Below, one piece after another: positions 1 to 5,639 of a stretch of 6,174 nt of DNA (the stretch's first letter is position 1; every line of letters starts with the position of its first letter). Source of the DNA: Micrococcales bacterium (GTDB lineage: Bacteria; Actinomycetota; Actinomycetes; S36-B12; UBA10799); NCBI GenBank assembly GCA_023252115.1, contig JAHEXM010000115.1, positions 1 through 6,174 on the forward strand, written 5' to 3'. The translations under genes were made by a program, and so were the position numbers. The notes below the pieces were generated by a model. That model was not told the origin of the DNA. It worked only from the letters and a program-made list of their open reading frames with translations, and made no database searches.

Positions 1-1254
1 GAACCCGATACTCGAACCGTAGTAACGCACTGTCTGCGTCACCCCGGTGACTTCACCGTAGGAAGCATCGACAGCCCGGTTAACTGCATCGGTGCTCGCC
101 GGGCTAAGTAGCAGCCCGATTCCAAAGCCAGCCAGAACGATGTAAGGCGTCACTGCACCTGCGCTCAGCGAGGGGGTCTTCCACGCCCACAAGCCGAAAC
201 CGACAGCAGCAATTGCGCAACCCAGAATCATTGGAAGCTTTGGCCCGATCTGATCCAGCAAGCGGCCACCAATTTGCGACGCAACGACAAAGCCGATGAA
301 GAACCACATCAGGAACAGACCCGAGTTTTGCGCGGTTTCTCCCAAACAAATTTGGGCATACAGACTGATAAAGAAGAAGATCGGGATGAACGTCATCATC
401 GAGAAAAACAAGACAGCGTTATCTGCCGAGAATGCCCGATCTTTGAAGATCCTGACCTTGATGAGTGGGTCTTTCGTGCGAGTCTGCACCCAAACGAAAA
501 TGATCATCAAGATCAGCCCAACGACGATGCAAAAGATTGTTTTCCAGCTACCCCAACCCCACGTTGCCGACTGTTGAAACCCGAGAACCGACAGAGCCAT
601 GCCCGCGGTGATCAATACGGCGCCACGCCAATCGATCGATTCCTTCTTGCGCACAGTGTTCGACTTGGACAAGATCGTCAAGATCACGGCAATGATCGCG
701 ACTGGAATGTTGATCCAAAAAATTGCCCGCCAGGTCCACTCGGTGAGGTACCCGCCAGCAAGTGGTCCGATGGCAGTGAATGCACCGGTGATTCCGAAGA
801 ACAATGCCAACGCCTTGCCGCGTTCCTTTACCGGGAACGCCGCGAAGACTATTGCGAGTGCGGCGGGAAACATCAGCGCGGCGCCGGCACCCTGTATAAC
901 GCGGAAACAGATGATCCATGTTTCGGCATAACTTTGTTTTGGTGTGAGCCCACACATCAACGAGCCGAACGCAAAGACAATTGTGCCGATCAGGACCATT
1001 CTCTTGTGACCGAGAATGTCCGACATGCGACCGCCGAGTGCGAAGAGAGCAGCCAATGCAAGCAGGTAGCCATTAACTACCCACTGCACGCCAGAGTCAG
1101 ACAGTCCAAGTTCCGACTGGATCGATGGGGCCGCAATCGACACAATCGTCTGGTCGATGAAGGTCATCGAGACCGCGAACATCATTGCGGCCAGCGCCAG
1201 CCACTTCTGACCGCCTTCTAATGGCTTCGGTAAGGCGGGCGTAGTGATCGTCAT
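1..1254 (-). CDS. DHA2-family MFS drug/H+ antiporter, C-terminus cut by the window edge
   Basis: A polytopic inner-membrane transporter of the EmrB/QacA (DHA2, normally 14-helix) type, expected to export drugs or other small amphipathic compounds in exchange for protons; the substrate cannot be told. I translated 418 residues without a stop. Visible family motifs are FIDQTIVSIAAP in helix 1 (about 32-43), motif A GGRMSDILGHKR (74-85), the motif-B-like RVIQGAGAA (118-126), antiporter motif C from G154 to G168 (GITGAFTAIGPLAGG), WRAIFWINIP (175-184), and a second motif-A-like loop GGRLLDQIGPK (329-339). Typical members are about 470-530 residues, so the last 50 to 100 residues lie outside the window. 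The start is firm: an in-frame TGA lies just upstream, and GGAG (1260-1263) sits 5 bases before the ATG. The 135-base gap from the DUF2975 gene suggests its own promoter, but I could not pick one. No regulator gene is adjacent in the window. Confidence 0.93.
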   Translation of the reverse strand, partial: MTITTPALPKPLEGGQKWLALAAMMFAVSMTFIDQTIVSIAAPSIQSELGLSDSGVQWVVNGYLLALAALFALGGRMSDILGHKRMVLIGTIVFAFGSLMCGLTPKQSYAETWIICFRVIQGAGAALMFPAALAIVFAAFPVKERGKALALFFGITGAFTAIGPLAGGYLTEWTWRAIFWINIPVAIIAVILTILSKSNTVRKKESIDWRGAVLITAGMALSVLGFQQSATWGWGSWKTIFCIVVGLILMIIFVWVQTRTKDPLIKVRIFKDRAFSADNAVLFFSMMTFIPIFFFISLYAQICLGETAQNSGLFLMWFFIGFVVASQIGGRLLDQIGPKLPMILGCAIAAVGFGLWAWKTPSLSAGAVTPYIVLAGFGIGLLLSPASTDAVNRAVDASYGEVTGVTQTVRYYGSSIGF

Positions 1255-1389
1255 GCGGACTCCAAGTATTCAGCGGACTGACGGGATCACGCGACGGCCG
1301 ATCTAACCATGCACAGACAGGCCATTGCCCGACGAAACGTTGGAATGCTCGCTCATTCGAAGTCCGGCGTCCGTTCGGCTCTTGCTGGT

Positions 1390-1863
1390 TCAGTTCTGAG
1401 ACTGAGTACAAGCGATACTTGTCTGTATACGCCTCTCAAAGAGCGTCGCAGTGGCAGCAATCACGATGGCCACAAGAAGCATAAAAAGCCCGACAGCCAA
1501 CCCGCCGGGACCCTCATCTGTGCCTCGCATAACGATGAATAGGTAGGTCTCCGCGGCCGTGATCAAGCCGGCAAGGGCAATCGCGCAATACCTAATAGTG
1601 CGCAAAGCCTTCATCGACGGTTTCGATAGCACTTCATCTCGACTTGCAAGCCCCACCAGTTTGAATGCCTGGTAGAGAATCACGAAGAACGGAATGGATG
1701 CCAAATACACATATGCCAAGAAGGGATCACTGAAGTAGATCTCGAGCAGAGTCGAATGCGCATTCCTACCCTCGACCCGGGGTTCCCAAAGCATCAGAGC
1801 GAGCACACCGAAGCCGACAAGCAATATTGCTACTTGCAGCAATATTGCCACGCATCTATTCAT
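1390..1863 (-). CDS. DUF2975-type four-helix membrane protein
   Basis: A 157-residue integral membrane protein of unknown function. Four hydrophobic segments are visible at about 5-26, 46-68, 91-111 and 121-143. The central part, with DPFLAYVYLASIPFF (47-60), the YQAFKL stretch (64-69) and KPSMKALRTIRYCAIAL (81-97), has the pattern I recall for DUF2975: a short charged loop after helix 2 that leads into KALR.I.YCAIAL. Family members usually end in a conserved tail close to SENDLTV and are often followed by a small Cro-like HTH gene. Here the tail is replaced by a divergent TSIACTQSQN end, and no HTH gene follows. The start ATG is preceded immediately by in-frame TGA TAA codons, so it is the first possible start; the ribosome binding site (AAGAA) is weak. 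It lies 43 bases after the lipoprotein stop, so it is probably in the same transcript. No function is assigned. Confidence 0.8.
   Translation of the reverse strand: MNRCVAILLQVAILLVGFGVLALMLWEPRVEGRNAHSTLLEIYFSDPFLAYVYLASIPFFVILYQAFKLVGLASRDEVLSKPSMKALRTIRYCAIALAGLITAAETYLFIVMRGTDEGPGGLAVGLFMLLVAIVIAATATLFERRIQTSIACTQSQN
1821..1848. repeat. Two identical 10-bp palindromes, 18 bp apart
   Basis: The perfect palindrome GCAATATTGC occurs at 1821-1830 and again at 1839-1848, with centres 18 bp apart. Both copies lie inside the start of the DUF2975 gene (gene bases 16-25 and 34-43) and encode the peptide repeat AILL..AILL of the first membrane helix (residues 6-9 and 12-15). They could be a coincidence of a repeated helix motif or a paired protein-binding site. 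Confidence 0.6.
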
Positions 1864-1906
1864 GGCTGGTTCTTATCAGTTTTCACTAGAAACGCGCAGG
1901 GTGCCG

Positions 1907-2371
1907 TTAGTCCACTTCCTTTGTGTAGTCGGCATAGCTGATCGCGATGGTGACGTGGGTGTCTGGCAGTCGCTGACCAATGACCACATTGATGTCGGCT
2001 GGGGTGTCCACTGGATTCGTGCCATGGCCATTCTGGGCAGTGATTATGCGTCCAGGCACCGACTCGTCGTCAGTGGGAATTTGTGCGACGACGTACCAGC
2101 CATTTTTTGACAGCACGTCAAGATAGAACTGTGTAACGTCTCCAACAGATTGCGTTGATGTGTACGCCGCGCCATGCACCTTGCCGGCCGCGCCTCTGGC
2201 CGTGAAGTTATTGGTTCCGTTGAACACGGCGTCTGGCGGTGCTGGAATTGTGGTTGGGAAACCACTGGGCATCGGTGACGGCGCCGAACTATCGCTACTG
2301 CAGGCGCCTAACGCGAACACCAAAACGAAGGCGGCAGCTGTTACAACGATTACGCGATTGCTGATACTCAT
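1907..2371 (-). CDS. Small secreted lipoprotein, function unknown
   Basis: A 154-residue protein with a classic lipoprotein signal: a short basic N-terminus (MSISNR), a hydrophobic run (about 7-22) and the lipobox LGAC with the lipidated cysteine at residue 24. A Ser/Pro-rich linker (about 25-47) follows, then a globular domain of about 105 residues that includes a QSVGDVTQFYLDVLSKNGW helix (about 74-92). That pattern, a helix ending in NGW before beta strands, is seen in several small uncharacterised actinobacterial lipoproteins, but I do not recognise a named family. It should sit on the outer face of the membrane. Its ATG overlaps the stop of the upstream phospholipase gene by 4 bases (ATGA), with only a weak ribosome binding site, so translation is probably coupled. 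That makes a link to the phospholipase plausible (folding, retention or inhibition), but this is inference. Confidence 0.85.
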   Translation of the reverse strand: MSISNRVIVVTAAAFVLVFALGACSSDSSAPSPMPSGFPTTIPAPPDAVFNGTNNFTARGAAGKVHGAAYTSTQSVGDVTQFYLDVLSKNGWYVVAQIPTDDESVPGRIITAQNGHGTNPVDTPADINVVIGQRLPDTHVTIAISYADYTKEVD

Positions 2372-3798
2372 TGCGTGGCTCGCTTGCGCCGGAACGGCAT
2401 CGTGTCTTGTTCAGGCATGTGTTGCACAATTGGCACCGGAACAATTGGTGCTGAATTGCATTTGTTGACTTGGTTGACGGTGTCCTTCATTGTCTTGCGC
2501 AATATCGGAAAGTTCGTATTTGCAGATGCAAAGTCAAAACAACCCACGAGATCACCGCAAGTCTTGCGGCGCCACTGGGTGATGTTGGGTTCCTCGACTC
2601 CGAAACGCTTTTCCATGAACTGAATCAGCGATGTGTGATCGAAGGTTTGACTAGTTACCCATCCACCCTGACTCCATGGAGAAATCGCAATCATCGGCAC
2701 CCGAAACCCCAACCCGATGGGTTGACCCTTGATGAACTCGCCAGGCGTGCCCGGTGGCGGCGTGGGGGGTCGCACATGATCGAAATAGCCGTCATTTTCG
2801 TCATAGACCAAAAAGACGGCGGTCTTTGCCCAAGTGGCAGGGTTGTTACGCAGCACGTTTAAGTAGTAAGCCGTCGTTGACATTCCCAATGCCGGCGGGA
2901 ACGGCGGATGTTCAGACCACCATTTTGGCGGGACAAGCCACGACACCTGCGGGAGCCGATTCCCAGCGACATCGTCGGCGAACGCTTCGAGAGGTTGTTC
3001 TGCCATTCCCCGTTTCCACAGTGCGGAATCCTTGGGCGCATTGGCGAAAACCGGGAACCAGGCAAGCGCATTGTCTGTGTAATTGTCGCTTGTTTGATAA
3101 ACCTGCCAGCTGATACCAGCCGCCTCGAGTCTCTGCGGATACGTTTGCCAAGTAAACGGAACGTCGGCCGAATTGTTCGTTGCCGGTCCGCCATGCTTGC
3201 CGGACGGATCGATCGTGCCGCTCCACATGTAAAGGCGATTCGGATTTGTTCCGCCGATGACGGATGCGTGGTACCCATCAGCGACGGTGAACGCGTCAGC
3301 AAGCTCGTAGTAGAACGGAATATCGGCGCGCTTGTAGTAGCCCATCGCATACGGCGCATAATCTCCATCGGTGGCCTTGCGAGAGTTGACGAAACCATCC
3401 ATTGCACCCTTGTTCCATGACGCGTGCTGGGTGTCCCATCCGTGATCGAGATCAAACGCGCAACCCCCTGCCTCACTCAAAGTGTCGAGGTGGAATGGGA
3501 GCTGATACCCGACGGCGTTTTTTGCCGGTTGATGAAACACCGTCCTGCCATTGGGCAGTTTAAATGCGTTCGGGTCAGAAAATCCACGCACTCCTGACAT
3601 GGATCCGAAATATGAATCGAACGAGCGGTTTTCTTGCATTAGGAAAATGACATGTTCGATTTGCTCAAGCGATCGAAGCGGCTTCGCATCAGCCCGCGCG
3701 AGGTCGGCGACGATGCTGCTCGCGCTCATTGCTCCAGCGCCGACCCCAGCTGCCGCAATGGCGCCGCCCAGGAACTTGCGCCGAGACATATTTGGCAT
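2368..3798 (-). CDS. Tat-exported phospholipase C-family phosphoesterase
   Basis: Predicted to hydrolyse the phosphodiester bond of phosphatidylcholine-like lipids or other phosphoesters outside the cytoplasmic membrane (phosphoesterase family PF04185, with mycobacterial PlcA-D and Pseudomonas PlcH). The 476 residues begin with a twin-arginine signal, SRRKFLG (5-11), then a hydrophobic stretch and likely cleavage near ARADA (34-38). Family motifs in order are ENRSFDSYFG (56-65), the H119/W121 block, GGTNPNR (182-188, T184 the probable nucleophile by analogy), SEHPP (295-299), YDENDGYFDHV (332-342), and RVPMIAISPWSQGGWV (366-381) followed by FDHTS (386-390). These carry the Asp/Glu/His metal ligands. 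The protein stops after QDTMPFRRKRA (464-474), which resembles the QEPGTRP linker of long relatives, so it lacks their two C-terminal domains. An alternative start at 3789 would still keep the Tat motif. It is the first gene of the minus-strand cluster. Substrate preference cannot be read from sequence. Confidence 0.95.
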   Translation of the reverse strand: MPNMSRRKFLGGAIAAAGVGAGAMSASSIVADLARADAKPLRSLEQIEHVIFLMQENRSFDSYFGSMSGVRGFSDPNAFKLPNGRTVFHQPAKNAVGYQLPFHLDTLSEAGGCAFDLDHGWDTQHASWNKGAMDGFVNSRKATDGDYAPYAMGYYKRADIPFYYELADAFTVADGYHASVIGGTNPNRLYMWSGTIDPSGKHGGPATNNSADVPFTWQTYPQRLEAAGISWQVYQTSDNYTDNALAWFPVFANAPKDSALWKRGMAEQPLEAFADDVAGNRLPQVSWLVPPKWWSEHPPFPPALGMSTTAYYLNVLRNNPATWAKTAVFLVYDENDGYFDHVRPPTPPPGTPGEFIKGQPIGLGFRVPMIAISPWSQGGWVTSQTFDHTSLIQFMEKRFGVEEPNITQWRRKTCGDLVGCFDFASANTNFPILRKTMKDTVNQVNKCNSAPIVPVPIVQHMPEQDTMPFRRKRATQ

Positions 3799-3804
3799 CG
3801 CCCA

Positions 3805-3810
3805 AACATA
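3805..3810 (-). promoter_or_regulatory. -10 box for a probable leaderless phospholipase transcript
   Basis: On the minus strand TATGTT (fitting TANNNT) lies 6 bases before the phospholipase ATG at 3798. The expected transcription start would fall at, or within a base of, the A of the start codon. There is no purine-rich ribosome binding site at normal spacing, which agrees with leaderless initiation, common in actinobacteria. No good -35 is seen: TTGAAG (3829-3824) is only 13 bases upstream of the -10. A short dyad, GTCA-N3-TGAC at 3811-3821, abuts the -10 and could be an operator half-site, though it is short enough to be chance. Confidence 0.5.
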
Positions 3811-3870
3811 GTCAGATTGACTGCTTCAACCCGTGAGGCCGCGCGGTTGATGTGGTCCTGTCGAGAACTA

Positions 3871-3954
3871 TGTTGATCATGCAGTTGTTGTTGCTTATTT
3901 TGGGCTTTTGACCCATTTCGTTGATCGAAAACGACAACAAGTGCATGATCAACA
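3871..3954. repeat. 21-bp inverted repeat with a 42-bp spacer in the divergent promoter region
   Basis: The left arm (3871-3891) begins TGTTGATCATGCA and continues to TTGTTGT. The right arm (3934-3954) is its reverse complement with a single mismatch (G3884 against G3941), so 20 of 21 positions pair. The arm centres, 3881 and 3944, are 63 bp apart, close to six helical turns. The element lies about 73 bases from the phospholipase start and 135 bases from the RTX-protein start. TTGATC also occurs in the spacer (3921-3926). No target-site duplication or coding sequence is visible. The likeliest reading is a pair of operators for a regulator shared by the two divergent genes. A cruciform, an RNA hairpin or a miniature mobile element is possible. 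The remainder of 3799-4088 shows no gene. Confidence 0.75.
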
Positions 3955-4079
3955 GCTGTGGTTTATTCGTGAGGGTGCATCACACGTTCGGGGCAATATG
4001 CGGTCATCGACGGGTCGGATCTCAGACGCGCGCCTACCATCTAGTACAGGTGTGTATGCACGAGAAACCCATCCGGTCA

Positions 4080-4086
4080 GGGGAAG
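4080..4086 (+). promoter_or_regulatory. Ribosome binding site that sets the RTX-protein start
   Basis: GGGGAAG lies just upstream of the ATG at 4089 (4 bases between GGGGA and the ATG). It favours this start over the in-frame ATGs at 3921 and 4056. The 3921 start would put the protein start inside the inverted-repeat region and give an N-terminus with no signal peptide. From 4089 the protein opens with a normal Sec signal. Confidence 0.65.
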
Positions 4087-4088
4087 TC

Positions 4089-5594
4089 ATGGCACGAGCA
4101 TCCCGCTGCACTCGGGCAACAGCGTTGATCTCTGCCTTTTCGATTGCCACGATGGGATTCATTGGCGCTTGGGCTGTTGCCCCGGCCACGGCCACAACAC
4201 TGAACGGGTCGGGCACAGCAGATCGACTGACTGGCGGTCCTCAAAACGACGTAATCAACGGCGGCCGTGGAAATGACACCCTTAACGGCGCGGCTGGCAA
4301 AGACACACTCAACGGTGGACCCGGAAACGACACCATTAACGGTGGACCCGGAAACGATCGCCTCAACGGTGGACCCGGAAACGACCACTTAAACGCTGGA
4401 CCCGGCAATGACATACTGCGCGGCGGACCCGGCAGCGACGTCCTGCGCGGGGGCAACGGGGCTGACACGATTATCTGCGGCCCTGGAAAAGACACCGTGT
4501 ACGCCGACGCGAATGACACGCTGATCAATTGCGGCGGCGACACCATCATTCGAAGCGCTAAAGGACTCAGCACTCCGTACAACAAGTCGATCGACTTGCC
4601 AGTCCGAATGCAATGGGACGCCAACTACGGCTATTGCGGCGAGACCAGTTTTATTGCCGCGGGTATGCGCCTGGGCCAGTACACCTCGCAATGGACGGCG
4701 CGCGATCTCGTTAGAGGTTCAACGCAACAGTGGGATAAACACAGCCAGCTACTACTGGGGTCAGCACCCGAGGGAAAGGCTCTCGCTGCAGGAACGGCGA
4801 TGCGATTGAACGTGGCGGTACTCAACACAACGAGTCAGAAATCGAGTGCTTACCTGGCGTGGGTCAAGCAGCATTTCGTTGCGGGCGATGCAGTCATTGT
4901 GGGTCTGTACAACAACGTGAACATTCTTGGCGAGAATTCCCCAGGTGACTCCAACTACGACCACATCGTGCCAGTGATGCGGGTTGGATCCCAGCAACCT
5001 TTGACCGGGAGCGATGCAGCCAACTACTACTCAAGCGACACGATCACGATCAGCGACAACGGCCTTTACACGCCATTTCAAACAAATGTCCCGGGGAATA
5101 CGTCAAACAATCCCACCGCGTCAGCCCTCTACACGTATCAGTTCGGAACATTTCAGAAGACGCGTTCACAAGCCAACAGAGGTTCGTCGGCATCCGATCT
5201 GTACTCACTACGAAACAGCCCGTCGGACTTCGCCGCGGCAATAACCGGAATCAGTGACACAACATCGGGTGGTCCTGTCACGATCCCGGTGAGCCTGACC
5301 TCAAGCCTCGACGGCGAAGGCTTCCAAGATCAGGAATTCCTACATGCAGCACCCAGCGCGACCAGCATGACGTTGACGGCCACCGTGCAGATCCCCGATC
5401 AAAGTAAGGAATACACGGTCTATCGCTACACCGATTTTGGAAGTGTCCCGACATCGGGATTCAATGCAGCTGCTGGACAGGCTGCGCAACAGTGGACGAT
5501 TCCGGCCCACTCAGGAGCGACATGGTCCGTCCCGGTCTCGACGGATTCTGGGACAACTCAAGTATTTCGCGCGGTGCCGACCGCGTCTCCCTGA
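4089..5594 (+). CDS. Secreted RTX-repeat protein with a C39/papain-like cysteine-peptidase-like domain
   Basis: A 501-residue exported protein. Residues 1-35 form a Sec signal (basic MARASRCTR, hydrophobic core, likely cleavage after ATA at 33-35). Ten tandem RTX nonapeptides of the form GGxGxDxUx fill 49-138 and should fold into a calcium-bound beta-roll. Cys130 and Cys148 flank the last turns and probably form a disulfide cap. Residues from about 170 to 390 look like a papain-fold peptidase: QWDANYGYCGETSF (175-188) with candidate nucleophile Cys183 and Gln175 upstream, YDHIVPV (290-296) with His292, and ISDNGL (321-326) with Asp323 or Asn324 as third member. A beta-rich region (about 395-497) follows, with YTVYRYTDFGSVP (442-454) and a QVFRAVP end (491-497). 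Activity is not proven; it could be an inactive or transpeptidase-like homologue. It has no type I secretion signal. It is divergent from the phospholipase gene and convergent with ltrA. Confidence 0.85.
   Translation: MARASRCTRATALISAFSIATMGFIGAWAVAPATATTLNGSGTADRLTGGPQNDVINGGRGNDTLNGAAGKDTLNGGPGNDTINGGPGNDRLNGGPGNDHLNAGPGNDILRGGPGSDVLRGGNGADTIICGPGKDTVYADANDTLINCGGDTIIRSAKGLSTPYNKSIDLPVRMQWDANYGYCGETSFIAAGMRLGQYTSQWTARDLVRGSTQQWDKHSQLLLGSAPEGKALAAGTAMRLNVAVLNTTSQKSSAYLAWVKQHFVAGDAVIVGLYNNVNILGENSPGDSNYDHIVPVMRVGSQQPLTGSDAANYYSSDTITISDNGLYTPFQTNVPGNTSNNPTASALYTYQFGTFQKTRSQANRGSSASDLYSLRNSPSDFAAAITGISDTTSGGPVTIPVSLTSSLDGEGFQDQEFLHAAPSATSMTLTATVQIPDQSKEYTVYRYTDFGSVPTSGFNAAAGQAAQQWTIPAHSGATWSVPVSTDSGTTQVFRAVPTASP
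4233..4502 (+). repeat. Ten tandem 27-bp units encoding RTX nonapeptides
   Basis: Ten in-frame units of 27 bases encode residues 49-138. Three consecutive units share an exact 20-base block starting at 4311, 4338 and 4365 (AACGGTGGACCCGG and six more bases); outer units have drifted, for example GAAGKDTLN (67-75) and CGPGKDTVY (130-138). Identity at the DNA level, not just the protein level, points to recent duplication of the central units. Confidence 0.9.
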
Positions 5595-5639
5595 CGGCAG
5601 TTCAAAGAACACTTGGATCACGCCCAAGGTGCCCCAAGC

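Noticed and set aside
630..641. Perfect 12-bp palindrome AATCGATCGATT
   Set aside because: It lies deep in the transporter gene, is made of simple ATCG repetition, and has no partner or regulatory position.
274..1221. Long plus-strand open frame of 315 codons opposite the transporter
   Set aside because: It is antisense to a continuous 418-codon minus-strand frame carrying all DHA2 motifs; its product is highly charged and has no recognisable features.
1390..1405. Stem TCAGT-N6-ACTGA at the DUF2975 stop codon as a terminator
   Set aside because: The 5-bp stem overlaps the coding end and has no T run.
3871..3894. Phosphate-regulon (PHO) box formed by GTTG repeats upstream of the phospholipase
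   Set aside because: The repeats do not fit the GTTCACC-like consensus; the inverted repeat explains the sequence better.
3968..3984. CRP/GlxR-like site CGTGA-N7-TCACA
   Set aside because: The spacer is 7 rather than 6 bases and one outer base is wrong; a 4-bp dyad at this distance is common by chance.
3921..4088. Upstream in-frame ATGs (3921, 4056) as start of the RTX protein
   Set aside because: The added residues hide the signal peptide, and the ATG at 4089 has a better ribosome binding site. The 4056 start is not fully excluded.
5612..5628. Hairpin CTTGG-N7-CCAAG between the convergent genes as a terminator
   Set aside because: The stem is only 5 bp with no T run on either strand; too weak to call.
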